A program made the position numbers and the translations under genes. Shown here piece after piece: positions 34,438 through 48,900 of a stretch of DNA of 64,000 nucleotides. The notes under the pieces were generated by a model. That model saw only the letters and a program-made list of their open reading frames with translations. It made no database searches and was not told the DNA's origin. Position 1 is the stretch's first letter. Each line of letters begins with the position of its first letter. Source of the DNA: Berberis thunbergii (Eukaryota; Streptophyta; Magnoliopsida; Ranunculales; Berberidaceae). The stretch covers positions 62,001 through 126,000 of the forward strand of contig QNQO01001860.1 of assembly GCA_003290165.1 (NCBI GenBank), read 5' to 3'.

Positions 34438-35269
34438 ATGACTGTTCTAATGGCGTATGTTTTCTTGTATGGTAGAGCTTATCTGGTAAGTACAAGTACT
34501 CTGATAGCCTTTACTTCCCAACTTTAATTAATATGATGTTTCTAAGGCTAGCGCAATACTGCAATTATGGCTCTGCTAGTTGAATTTTCTTACACTTATT
34601 GGGGATGCAATTGATAGTTATAAACTGTAAATTTAGCTTTCTCAAATAACTGATAATTATGGAAATGACAAGTGATCCTCACTTTCATCAAAACCTTAAT
34701 GCTATTCCTAGAGTTTGAGCATCTCTGCTTATCCTTGACTTTCGCTTTAGCATATAATATTTTACTTTTCAGCTATGTGACTAGGACACATCGTTTAGAC
34801 ACTTGGATGCACTATTGTTCATTCCAGTGGACCGATGCTTTCATGAAAGGTTTCACGTATCTTTCGAATGTTAAATTCCTTTTAGAAACATTGATGTAAA
34901 AGCAAAAATTGATTAACAACATGCAGGTTAATTACATCTGGGATTAAATAGCATAATATTTTGGAGGTTTTTGAGTTGACCTACCCAACACTACACATAC
35001 CCTTGTTGTTACCCAGGATTTAAGAGTTGACGATGTTATGTTGGCACGATTAGTTACTTTCTGAAATTAGCTTTAAATATTGATCTGATGTATAATTCTA
35101 TTAAAACCAGGCTTTCTCTGGTCTTGATCTTGGAATCTCTCGGGAGGCTAGGATGTTGAGAAACACAGCTCTGGATGCAGCTCTAAATACTCAAATTTTG
35201 GTCCAAATAGGAATTTTTACGGCAGTGTTGATGATAATGGGTTTTATACTTGAACTAGGACTGCTGAAG
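34438..35269 (+). pseudogene. Two internal exons of a callose synthase gene
   Basis: Exon 34438-34485 (acceptor GATGCAG, donor GTAAGT) encodes MTVLMAYVFLYGRAYL. Exon 35111-35269 encodes AFSGLDLGISREARMLRNTA and GFILELGLLK. These two adjacent exons lie in the membrane-spanning part of CalS/GSL proteins after the catalytic loop, again closest to the CalS9/CalS10 branch. Both are in frame with intact splice signals, but no further exons follow. They lie just behind the TAF1C-like gene, as the callose synthase tail at 25047 lies behind the TAF1C-like relic. Confidence 0.87.
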
Positions 35270-36025
35270 GTTCGTGCTTTATGTTTTCATCACTGCATTG
35301 ATGCAAACACTTTATCGAAATGAGTAATTAATCTAACATAGAGCCGATGCAGACAGATATGAATTAATTGCGTCTTGGTTTTTTGTTGTTAATTGAGATT
35401 CTTGAGCCATAAAGGTGCCTCTAATATTTGGTATCTTTAACAAGTCAATGATTTCTGTGACACAGCAACTTTTTGTCTTTAAATGGAAGTGTGTTAAAAT
35501 ACGTGTTGCATAATTGATTTTATATTTGTTGGGTCAATCATATTCTCATATCCTCAGATTAGATCATTTCTATGAATGTGTTGTACTCATTTATTCCAAT
35601 CTAGTCATCGACAAACTGTCGTCTTATTTTAAAAATTCAGGGCACACAGTTGCATGACATTAGTTGTAATATTTCATTATATTTGTAAGAAATTAGCTAA
35701 TGATTTCCCATTTATTAATTGTTAATTAAATTATCCATTATCTATTTTTTATTTGTGCTAGTAATAATGATAATGTTTGTTGTTAGAATGTATAAAGAAT
35801 GTAATAATCTTACTGGTAATAGCATTTCCTGTGCCATGTTAATTGTGTTTCTTGTCTGACAAGAAAAGTGTTGGCATGTTCATCGACTGGACGATTTTGA
35901 AAGAACTCCAAATCTCGTTTTCTTTTCAGGATTGTTGGAAACCCAAAATTCTTCTACTCTATCCACAAAATTCTTCTCTTTACTCATTCGCTGTTTATCA
36001 CACTTGCATATGGCTCTTCCACTTA
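35270..36025. other. Spacer
   Basis: No gene recognised; ordinary AT-rich sequence. Confidence 0.6.
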
Positions 36026-36206
36026 GGGTGTGTTTGGTTGCATGGAATCTTATGCCATGAGAATTCATGAGGGGACCTCTACATTTTAGGCTAATTTGAG
36101 GTATCACTCCACATTCACATTTGATTTTGTGATCAAAGGTGGGAATGAAAGTCCCGTGAACATGAGAATTCCCATGGCATAGGATTCCATGCAACCAAAC
36201 ACACCC
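36026..36206. mobile_element. Tourist-like MITE, 181 bp
   Basis: Ends are GGGTGTGTTTGGTTGCATGG and its reverse complement, continuing inward as a long imperfect hairpin (ATGAGAATTC paired with GAGAATTCCCAT). Flanks are TTA (36023-36025) and TCA (36207-36209), close to the TTA duplication of PIF/Harbinger elements. Confidence 0.82.
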
Positions 36207-37673
<1,467 letters not shown>

Positions 37674-40001
37674 ATTGTCGAAAGAGAAAATTCTAAGATT
37701 GTCAAAGATTGAATTAAGGTCCTGATTTCTTGACACCAAGGCAATATTAATTGAGTTTCATTGAAATGATGCCTACATTGTTAATTATAAGTGAAAGAAG
37801 AGGCCATAATGTTTGATTGCTCTAAATTTCATTTATTTTTATATGTTCATAATCTTCCAAGTTCGAGGCCCCTGATTGGCGCTCCAAGTAATACTCAATC
37901 ACATGGATCTGGCTTTGAACGAGTCTAGCAAAGACATTTTGCTGGCTTTAGTCAACTAACCATAGAGAAAGATTGGTCAAACAAATAGCTAACCTAACTT
38001 ACCCTTATTTTAGCATGTTTTAGAAACGTTTTGATAGCATTGGATTTGTTATCTTATTTATTATTTTTTATAATGGCAGCTTGGTCGTCAAACCATGGAG
38101 CCCATCAATGAAGAAGCTAAGATTATAATGAAATTTGTTTAAGTGCAGAAAGAGGGTCCACCTGGAATACTAAGATCATCATGCGCACCTGTCAGGAGTG
38201 TTGTTATTGTCATATCAGTTTCCTTTGCTAACCATGAGAAGCCTATACAAACAGCGCATGTACGTATTCTCCTCCAAACTATTAAATTGAATTCCCTCAC
38301 CATTTGGCCTAAAGGAAGACCCCCGATATAATGATCGCATCTATCCCCAGTGCACAACTTATTTTGTTATTATTCACTATCAATTGAAAATTAAAGGCTT
38401 TATAAGAGGAGCACTTTCGGCTCTATTTTTGTTACTTTTATCATCAATATTAAACGAGTTTCATATATACTGAGACCTTATGTAGGGATGGTAATCTCCA
38501 TGTACTCCAAAACTCAAAAGTTCCAAGACAATATACCCTTTTCATGTAACTTGGTCCGAAACCCATCAAAATTTTGATAAATGAGCTCTAGGCTTGACAA
38601 CTCAGACACAATGTTGACCTGGTGAAGTGATAAAGCTTGAATAATTAACTAGCGGTGGTGGTTGTTTTTTTTTTTGTTTTTTTTTTGCACAAGGTACATG
38701 TTTACTAAGTTATGGAATGGTTGAACTTTTTACGGGTTTAGCACTAGATTATTTATTTTATATTAGAAAAATATGTTTTTAATATTTTAAGATAAATTGG
38801 ATACAAACTAAAACTGAATATAAAACATTACGGAATGTCAATTTTGTTTCTGTAGTTGATAGATAAATGTGTAGTTGATTGATAAATGTCCTGAGACTTG
38901 AAATTTGGTGTAGTTTTTCATGAAAACCTAACTGGTAAACCAAGTGATGATGCCTTTAAAGGATTAATGAACAATGTACCTTTGGAGTTGATAAAAAATG
39001 GCTCGAGTATTCATGATTCTTTCTATTGTTTGGAGAGATAACAACTAGAGATTGGTTTTTAATATCAATAGAAGAGAATACTCCCAATTTCGATTGAACA
39101 AACCTGGATGATGGTTGAATTGTCCTACTCTTTTGCAACAGTTTTTTTTCTTCCTGCTTTCTACCTTCTGAGACCTCCAGCTGCCCCTGGCATAAACACT
39201 AGTCTCTACTTGTAGGAGATCCTTATACCATTAGCCGATCTAACTTGTTTGTTTTAACCTCCTAGCTGTGTACAAACACAGAATAGTTTGCTTTCTAGCA
39301 GAAAAGTTCTCTTGCAATGATTGTCAAATTTTAGTTGGAAGTTTGAAAAAAATTGACTTGTATATAATTTTCTACAAAGATGAAGTTAGTTGAGAACTTT
39401 ACTCAGCCTGTATGTGTCATTTCCGTAGTATCCATCAATTTAATGCATTTGAATTAATTAGGCCTTAACTAACTCAATGGCTTAGTTCTCAATTAAGTTT
39501 ATCTTCTTATGTGGTGTTTCTCCGAGCACACCACACAACAAATGGTGGTCTCTTTTTTCTATCTCCTTGTGTATGAGACCACTGATGCTAGTCCTATTAG
39601 ATTATAATGGATATTTGATGGTATTCTTTACATTGTAATACTTCTTGAAGGATCATTACCTGATGGGTGTGATATTGTGGCAAAATGCTCAATGAAAATT
39701 CACCCATTTTCTATACCTATTGTTGTGGTCAGCTGAATGAAGCCCTTTCCCTGTTGTGGTTAATGATATGAATGACAAACTAGCTCCTAATCCTTTCCTA
39801 TAGAATGCTCCTTCATTCGTGCTTGGTCTGACAGTCTAGTCTAGTGCAACTAAACTGGTCCGTTGGGTATATTATCCATGTTATATGTTGGAACCAATCC
39901 CAGGAAAATGGAATCCTCCATGTTATTTGCACCACTTTTATTGAAATTTCTTGTTTGAAGCTGGATAGCTGTCTTCTCATTTTGTTATTGGTATTTCACA
40001 G
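37674..40001. other. Spacer
   Basis: No gene recognised. A 62-codon plus-strand frame and a 72-codon minus-strand frame overlap at 38139-38357, with no family resemblance I can name. Poly-T runs occur at 38669-38687 and again at 40071-40089, inside the following relic. Confidence 0.55.
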
Positions 40002-41255
40002 ATGTTAGTTTATGAATTCATATCAAATGGCACACTTGGGGATCACCTTTCTAGTAAACTTTCCTACACCTTTTTTTTTTTTTTTTTTTGTGATTTAACT
40101 GGTTATTTTTTGAGTTTGCTGCTCTTATTAAATTTACAAGTTTTGATATTTTACAGCTAATGCAAAAGTACCTTTGAGTTTTGATATGCGGGTAAGAATT
40201 GCTCTGGGTTCAGGGAAAGGTGTCCTCTACCTTCATACTGAAGCTAATCCTCCAATATTTCATCGAGATATCAAAGCCAGCAACATACTGTTGGACCCAG
40301 AGTTACTGTCAAGGTCACTGACTTTGGACTTTCAAAACTTGCTCCAGTCGCAGATATTGAAGGGATTGTTCCTGGGCACGTGTCCACAGTTGTAAAGGGT
40401 ACTACGGTAAGCACTATATGAGTTTTGGGCTGCTTGCTACCTGGTTTGCGAACTCAGTTTATTTTAAGTTTTTCAAAAGTTGAAAATATTATGCAAAATG
40501 AACACCTTTGCATTTTTCGTAGGGTTACCTGGATCCAGAATACTTCCAAACTCATAAACAAGAGCGATGTTTACAGTCTGGGGGTTGTATTTCTATAACT
40601 CTTAACAGGAATGCAACCAGTCTCACATGGTAAAAATATTGTTCGAGAGGTGATTCCCTACATCACTCTTATTTGAAGTTTGAATTCTGGTATCTATGTC
40701 ATCCAAATCTTATGGATTGGGTATGAGCATCTATGTTAACAATCTTTGAGATGTGTGGCACTCATTTTTGTCAATTAAGAATCTACATTATCATTGAATT
40801 GTTGCTTCGCCTCTTTTTGTTTATAAATCAGTTTATTCATACATTACATATATATAACTTGTGTATAAACTGTGGTAGTTCTGCGTTAGATTGATTTATG
40901 TTCTTCTTCAATGCTAGGTGAACATGGCCCTATCAATCTGGTATGATCTTTTCAGTGAATAGATGGACACATGGGATCTTATCCTTCTGAATGTGTGGAG
41001 AAGTTTGTGACATTGGCTCTTAGGTGTTGCCAAGAGGACACTGATTCCCAACCTTCGATGGCAGAACTGGTCAGGGAGCTGGAAAATATATGGGTTATGA
41101 TGCCAGAATCTGACACAGGTGTTTCAGAATCTATTGTCACTGACACTAAAAGGAAAGGAATCCCACAATACTCATCGTCTACAATGAAGAACCCATACGT
41201 GTCATCGGAAGGGGAGAACCAAAGCAATGAAGTTGGAAACTGGAAAGGATTGTGA
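40002..41255 (+). pseudogene. LRR receptor-like kinase relic (kinase half)
   Basis: Pieces in order: 40002-40060 MLVYEFISNGTLGDHLSS; 40157-40410 [33 protein letters not shown], then after a frameshift [18 protein letters not shown] and [10 protein letters not shown]; 40524-40650 GYLDPEYF, DVYSLGVVFL, LLTGMQPVSHGKNIVRE in shifting frames with a stop; 40918-41255 GSYPSECVEKFVTLALRCCQ, ENIWVMMPESD and the C-terminal tail to a stop. This matches the LRR-VIII-1 type (At1g06840-like) kinase domain. The catalytic loop HRDIKASN and DFG are still readable, but the LRR ectodomain, glycine loop and an open frame are gone. Confidence 0.92.
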
Positions 41256-41352
41256 CTCGATGTAATACATTATCTTTATTATTCAACTAAGTAAATGTAG
41301 TCTGATCTTTATTATTTGATAGATTTTGTGACTCGATGTAATACATTATCTT
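41251..41352 (+). repeat. Short duplication after the kinase relic
   Basis: TTGTGACTCGATGTAATACA and a few following bases occur at about 41250 and again at about 41327, separated by roughly 77 bp. It is a small direct duplication. Confidence 0.8.
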
Positions 41353-41439
41353 ATTAATTACATTACTTTGTCTCAATTCATGGAAATTTTAAGTTTGGCA
41401 CATTTACATTTTTATTTTCTAGAAATAAAACTTATAAGA

Positions 41440-41813
41440 TGTTATAAAAGGTCATTTGATAGCACTTGATGAATGCTATAGAAAAAAAGGGGCATTGAGA
41501 AATGCTATAGAAACTAATACAATAGCATTTGTTAAATGTTACGTGAGAGAAGACAATAGCGTTTCAAAAATGCTATTGTAATTGTACAATAGCGTTTCAG
41601 AAATGTTATTGTAAAGTATACCATAGCGTTTCAGAAACAAATGATCTACCTACAATAGCGTTTTTAAAATGCTATAATAGACCCTGTACTATTTTAGCTC
41701 CGACAGACACAACATTTACTAAATGCTATGGTATCCTACCGAAACGTTTGAAACGCTATGATACCTACCATAGCATTTTTGAAATACTATTAATGAGCAT
41801 TTTTCTTGTAGTG
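41440..41813. mobile_element. CACTA-like transposon end with subterminal repeats
   Basis: The right end reads TTTTTCTTGTAGTG, so on the minus strand the element starts CACTACAAGAAAAA, the classic plant CACTA terminus. The 370 bp before it hold about ten direct and inverted copies of ATAGC(G/A)TTT..AAATGCTAT, the subterminal repeats expected for this superfamily. No matching left terminus was found (CACTTGATGAATGC at 41463 is a poor candidate), so it is a truncated or highly deleted copy without transposase. Confidence 0.65.
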
Positions 41814-42362
41814 GAAGCTTATATGTCATTGATCAACTCAAATGGTGGAGCTAATTTCGGTATTAAGTTGTCTGCGAGTAAAGACAACATTATTCGAGAT
41901 AATGATGATGATGATGATGGAACTGATATGATTCTTAACCAATTTGAAGGGGCATTGTGATGAAGTTTCACCATCTAATGCTAATATTGGTTTCTGAGGA
42001 AACTGTGTTGCACAATCCCAATAAAGACAGTATATCTAGTTTAAACCAAAGTTGATGAGATCTAGCAACAATCAGCTATGGCCTATGGCATATTATGTTT
42101 AGCAATGGACAAAACCTACCATCTATGTGCATCTTGGTTATTTGGTAACTGAACTATGGCAAATAGTGGAAGATGATATAACCTCATTTGAGTAAGACTC
42201 TGTATTTGTGATTTTATCCGACACAAGTATACGAAACAAGTATACTGAGCTTGTACCCCCACTGGCTCTGAATTTTGTATCGAAATCTACCAAAAAACAA
42301 TAATTCAATAACACCTTTTAAGGTACTTTCAATTTTGTATTGATCTTTCTTCTTCAACCCCG

Positions 42363-42505
42363 CTATAGGTAGAAAGGCTCAAGGAGACATCGAAAATATT
42401 ACTTTTTCCACACGTATGTACCATGAAGTTCTCTATAGGTAGAAAGGCTCAAGGAGACCTCGGAAATATTACTATTTCATTCCCATGAAGTTCATTCTAT
42501 TTAAA
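42363..42505. repeat. About 70-bp tandem duplication
   Basis: CTATAGGTAGAAAGGCTCAAG starts two units about 70 bp apart, both ending in CATGAAGTTC. It lies beyond the 3' end of the minus-strand nucleotidyltransferase gene. Confidence 0.85.
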
Positions 42506-42969
42506 GATTAACAATTAAGTGGAAAGGTAGATGCACTCGCGAACCATTTCAATCAACTATTTTACAAAACAAAATGCAGAACTGATCCACACAGCACATT
42601 GTAGCATGGCCTTCATGGCTGTCTCTCATGGATTGTTTCATGGAAACCCCAAGTTTCATTACTTGTATGGGTTAATGCATGCAACCATGGAAACTTCAAC
42701 TGCAAAGTTGGGTTTCATTGATCCATGTAAACAACACTTTTAACAAAAAAAAAAAAAAAGCCTTCAAACCAGTGTTTGTTTTGAAGTTACAGTTCTTCAA
42801 TGAATTCCAAAAGAGAAAATTTGATAAACTGTCAGAGAGTGCTCAAGAGACTTGTGCCAAAGCAAAGTATTCAATTTTGACATACACCCAATAAGGGTGA
42901 AAACTCATACGAAACAAATGCCAGATTGGAGGAGGTCCATCAATATCCTTCATACATGGTAACAAGCTG

Positions 42970-45900
42970 TCACTTTCTATGAAGGGTGGATAACGGCGGG
43001 AAGTCATCATTATCTTCAAGAATGTACGACTGCAGAACAACCCTAGAAATCAAACCAAAGAGATTAAACAATATCAAAGATATGTTAATGGAGCTCAACA
43101 TCAACTTAAATGAATTGCAAATTCCATACCTTTCTGTCTCCAGATTGACTTCCTGCATTACAGGTGCTTGTCTCAATGCAGAGCCCTCTGGAGTATTCGA
43201 AGTATGCAATTTGCTTAATTCTGAGGTAGGGTTAACCAATGCAAGATGGTTCTCAGGTGGAACTGTGGAAACAAGCTCATTCTCAACTGAAGGAATTCGG
43301 ATTTCCTCTTGTACACGCTGTTCACTTCCCTTGTTAGGATTCTCTTCAGACAATGCCATGTGCACACCGACATTAGGTCTCTTAAACACATTGGAAATCA
43401 TTGGCATCAACTTATTGTTCTGTAAAACTCCAATCATAAGATACGACTAATCATTTTAACTGTTCTCAAAGTAACACAAGCAAAAGGACCCAAAGACTAG
43501 AAGATACTACTACACCTCGAACGATAACTCAGAATACTAAAATAAAAGAAAAGGAAGAAATTTCCAGAATCGAAAGGTAAAGGATGAACTTACCGTCCTG
43601 GGAATGAATGTTCCGATCCCTTGCGGTGTTTGCATTTCGTGCTGACCCAAAATTGCACCAGGTGTCACGATCAGTGCACCAGGTGTAATGACAAATCTCT
43701 CATTGTAAACAGGTAAAACCGGGACAAGGTAACTGGTGCTGACATTGTCAAAAGCATTGTGCTCCAACCAGGATGAGCGGTTTAGGCTGATGTGCCACTG
43801 ATCATACCAGTGCTGAGGAGGAAATTCTCGGTGAAAATGTGAAACAGGTGCAGTGAAGAAAACACCAGTAATGTAACAGTGAGCACGCGTCAAACTTTTG
43901 AAGTGGTATTCATAGTCCCCGCTGAGATCTGCCAAAGAGTCTTCAGTTCCATGACATCCAATTGAAGTACCCAGTTCTCTGGCATCACCACCATGTCTTT
44001 GTGGTCTATCAACAATCACAGGACAAGGTTCACTTGATATCCTAATGTGGTGGATCCCTTCTTGTAATGAATAAGCATGAAAGTTAGATTCACTTGCATG
44101 TTTGCCTATTTTCGAGAAACGTTTGCGGATTTCAACTGCAGCGCGTTCTTCAGGTAGTGCAAGGATCTTGCGGAAATCCTGCGCGGCATGTGAGAAACAA
44201 CTACGTATACGATAGAAATTTGCTGCATAACAACAATGGAAACATCAATAGGTGATAAATAAATGGGGTGAACAAAATCTATCACTCTGCGTCAGTTCAG
44301 TCAAGCTATAATACTGCTTGAAACTACATACCTTTACATATGTTGCGACCAAGATTGTTATTTTCTTTGAGTGGATCAATGATGTTAATATACTTTGGGC
44401 AAAATGGCACGGTCTCATACATGTTTTGTGGAATTGAAAGCATCTGCGCACAGTACTTGAGATATCCTTTACTAAGCAATAGTTCACCCTCCTCTTTATC
44501 TGATTTCTCGACTATAAAAAAAATCCAGAAACAAAATTTCAATGAAAATTATGATCTCAAGTTAATGAAAACCAAAAGCAAAAGATCTCATTTTAAACAG
44601 CGGGGAAGTTTCATTCTTTTCTATTTATTAGCTAACAAATAACTTATTATCGAAGAAAACCAACATGCACTAGCATAATACAGTCTTAGGCAGAGAATAT
44701 GTTGCTTACCCACAATTTCTGGCAAAGAAGATCTGCAGACTGGGCCACTCAAACTGATGCAATATTTGACCCAATCAAAATTTTCATAGTAGTCCAGGAA
44801 TTTGTAAAAAGCCTGTGGAAGGTAATAACTTGGTTAAGATAAGTTTCTACGATGCCCTGCTTTATAATAATCTGTTCCTCTAGCACTTACTGATAAAGGA
44901 TCATCAATGGATGAGTGGAAGAGTTGGAAGATGTATAAAACCAATGTTTCCAATGCATATGAGGAGAGGAGACTATAACGAGCACCAAGTATACGACTCT
45001 CGTAATAACACCAAGATTTGATAAATATGATGCTTCGTTTGAAAATATGGTTTTTGCCAATTTTCTGGTCAACCTGCAAAATTAGAAAGCATCAAGATTA
45101 TCAAATTCAAAAACAAAGGAGAGCAAACATTGGTTCGAACATCAAAAAGGTCACATATCTTTGGTGGTAAATAAATAACTCAACAATGTATACCTGTTCA
45201 AGAAACCATAATTTCCTAAGTCCACCCAACTGATTAAAGGTTATGTCCAAAGAAAGCTTTTGCACATTGCAAGTAATCACTTTGACCTGCCATCAGAAAT
45301 TGCAATTCTTAAGAAGTAACAGACCAACAACACAACTCTTTTCTGGCTAAGGTACATTTTTGTGTTAATTACATAGAATATGAGTATGAGAGAAAGGAGG
45401 TCACTAAAAAATGTATCTGATGGGAACTAAAGAGGTCTTGCTACTTTATTAATTGGGTGATTGTCCCAACAAATAAAAAGATTTTCAAATCATCTCATTA
45501 TAGTTACTTGCATGACCCTGCTCACCATAAAATCCCTCATATGAAGAAACAAGTATGTGTTGGGATCTCCAACTAAACCTTGTGAAGTGATACCTCCATC
45601 CCCCATTAGTTTTGGAACTCCTCTTCCTTGAAACTTCTCTACCCTTTTTTAATCATAGAGAAGTATCAAACTCAATGCCATTCAGAAATGGTAACCATAT
45701 ATGATTTTACCATTTAGAAAGTCAAAAAGTTGATAATACGAGTGGAAATGGTATCTTTGTCCTTGACCAAACTCCCATCAATGCTAGTTCGTTTTAATCT
45801 TCAACACTTTAAGCTCATGCTCAGGTATGAAATTAGTCTTCAGCTCTGGAATGAACTCCATACCCTTCCATCTTCTATAAGAACATGTCAGAAAAATCCA

Positions 45901-48900
45901 ACCAGACTAATTCACTTCGAAAAGTGGGTATCCTCCTAAGGGGAAGGGTGCACTATGATAGAATCAGAGTGTGATCTGATCCCACTCTAGGAAGAGCTTA
46001 ATAGTTTTGTTTGTATTAACTGATTTTCTAATTCTTGGCTGAAAACTAATAAAGAATTAATCCAAATCTTGAAAGGGCAGGTCACTCTCATTATTAGACC
46101 AAGTAAATTCTCTCCTTCATAGAAATCAATCATGTTCCCAATTCCCTCTGATGCAGTTGTTTCCTTCTTGCTAATTTTCACCCACTGCCCAACTGGCTAG
46201 GCCATGGTCTCCCATGGTCACCCACCTTCTGGCAAATAAAAAACAATGAGAAAGGTCCAAGGAATCACAAAAAATCAACACATTTATGAATCTCCCACCC
46301 CTTCAGATCAGATGAATCCCTTGCACTAAAAAAGCCACCTTATTCTTGAATATCTTGCTCTGCCAGTCACTAACACATGGCATAAGGTAATAGGCTCTGT
46401 AACACCTTGGGCTTCCCTTTTGGAAAGACATTGCACCTCCAACACTTGAGGACAAGAAGCAAGGACCTGAACCACTTGAGGAAGTCACTCCACACCTCTA
46501 GAGCAAAGACACCAAATGCAAAGATGATGCTTCCACTCCAACCAAAACTGACGGAGCACACAATCATCATCTGCTTTCATTCCCTTCTAATCAGAACATT
46601 CTGAGTAGGTAGACGATCCCAAGCCATGCTCCAAATGAGAGTAAATTTATAATGAAAAGTTGATTTTGGTAGATATAGCCTTCCATCATACCCACTGATA
46701 AGGAATTTATTGGACCGTTCTAGAGTGTGGGGGTTGATGAATGACAAGTCAACTTTTCATAAAAAGAATTCACCAGAAACACCCCTTCTTTTGACCACTT
46801 CCAAAACAATCATCCTCCTCCACAATGGACTTGAAGGAAATATTATTGAACAAATTGACAGCTTCCTCCACTTCAAAGTCAGGGAGGTTTTTTCCACTGT
46901 TCATCCTACTCCATTCCCTATGTTGTTAGGGGCGAGGTGCCAAGGTGTGCCACTAGCGCCTTGGTGACCTTGGGCACCATATCAAAGAAACTTTTTTTAT
47001 AGGTACAACTTTTAGATCAGATTTAACTACGTTGATGTGAGAAAATGAATTAGTTTGTGATTTAAGTTGTTTCTATAAGGATTTTTCTTTATATTTTCCT
47101 CTTTGTTGAAGTTACATTTCCAAAAGTATCTAGGTGTGTCATCAGAACGTTGGTTGCCCTGCACCTTGACTAAAGTATGGCACTGCATACTCCATCGCTA
47201 GGGTGAAGAAAAGTGGAGGCTTTCAAGCCTTGGCAAAACTGCAGAGGAGCCTCCAACAAGATAAGACTGTTCCACCCTCCCCAAGCCTAAAAAACAGACT
47301 CACCGTGCCATCGAAGAACTTCTGGGCTCTAGATATTCTTCGAAAACAACTACTCAAAGTTAGTATCCCAACCCACACATCATGCCAAACTTCGATATAT
47401 AACTATTTGCTAGAGAAATGGAAACTACTCTCCGAAATTGTAACTTGATGTCAGAATACTCCTTTCCATGAGATGGCCTTTAAGGATACTTAAGAATCCA
47501 CCCATTCCCATCCCCATCCCCATAATGTTTAGATTGGATAAACCCTTCTCCGAAGACTATTTGCTTCTTCATCATAGTACCAAAACCACATCCCTAATAG
47601 ACCTTTATTCCTCTTCTTAAATTACGCACACCCAAACCCCTACACATTTTTTGAAATACAAACTCATTTTCCATTCCACATCACAGACACCTTTAGAATC
47701 CTTAAACCCTTCACAAAGTAAATTGCGAGAGAACGCTTCCATTTTGTTTGCTATAGAAGTATGCGAAGGAAAAATACAAACAATATATGGGGATCTTGGA
47801 TAGAGCACTCTTAATGAAAGTGAATCTACACCCTTTGGATAAGAGTATCAATTTCCACGATGCAAGAGTTTTTTCAAGGGTCTCAAATCACTGGGTCTAA
47901 ATGTATTTTTACCTCAAATGAGTTTCCAATGGTAGACCAAGGTAAATAGAAGGATAAGAATCCATAGTACACCCAAATCTAAAATATGACTCTCATCTGC
48001 AAATTGAAGGTGTGTTCTACAAAAAATTCTCACCTTTAAACCTGAAATAACTCGCACCGCCATGGATTAGGTCAAGAGTTCCATTTCTCATTTTTGAAGA
48101 AATGTCTGAGTCATTGACCAAAACAAAAAAATCGGATTGATGTGATACATGCCTTAACCCAACCAATCCTTTTGTTGTCAATCCATTGATTGGCCATGGC
48201 TACACTATCAAGGATCTTCATAACCCCCAAAAAAAGCACTTTCGGAAATCTGCAATGATGTTATCCATACATTATTCGCTATTCTGGCCAGTGGACATAG
48301 CCTTAGCAAAAGGTTGGTACACCCCCCAGTGAGATTTATGGGCAATGATGCACAGATACGAACACGTGCGTCGTGTCGAACACTGACACGACACACCAAC
48401 TCGACAATTTCCAAAAAACTAGGACTCGGGGACACGTCGACATGTCATATTATTTTTTTAATAAGTCATGTAAATATAAATAATAATCTAATAAAGTGCC
48501 TTCCTAGAGTGTCTTGAAGAAGATGACACTGTTGGAAGAAAAAATTAAAGTAGAGAAAAAGTATAGTAAAGGAGATAAGAAGCAAATGAGAGAAAAATAA
48601 GAAGCATAGACTTACCTCTATGCTTTAGTGGCTTTTTGCCCTATTTGTCTTAAATCGCAATTGAAATAGTCATTCACTTCAGATGGATCAACAATCATTA
48701 TATTACGTGATTATTTGCAAACATTTAAAAGTAAAAAATAAAACAAAGTTGATTTTCGAGTCTTGATTGTGTCCTAACCAAGTTTCGGGTGTATCAGAGC
48801 GTGTCCGACATGTTGACCACATTGACCATGTGTTTGATACCTGCAGACACGTTGATCAAGTGTTCGACGCGTGTCAGAGGTGTGCCAAGCGAGTGTCGTG

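Noticed and set aside
38139..38357. Overlapping 62- and 72-codon frames on opposite strands
   Set aside because: No recognisable family, no splice or start context, no repeat support.
42986..43450. 154-codon plus-strand frame
   Set aside because: Antisense of exons 8-9 of the nucleotidyltransferase gene; the minus strand has the matching splice borders and family motifs.
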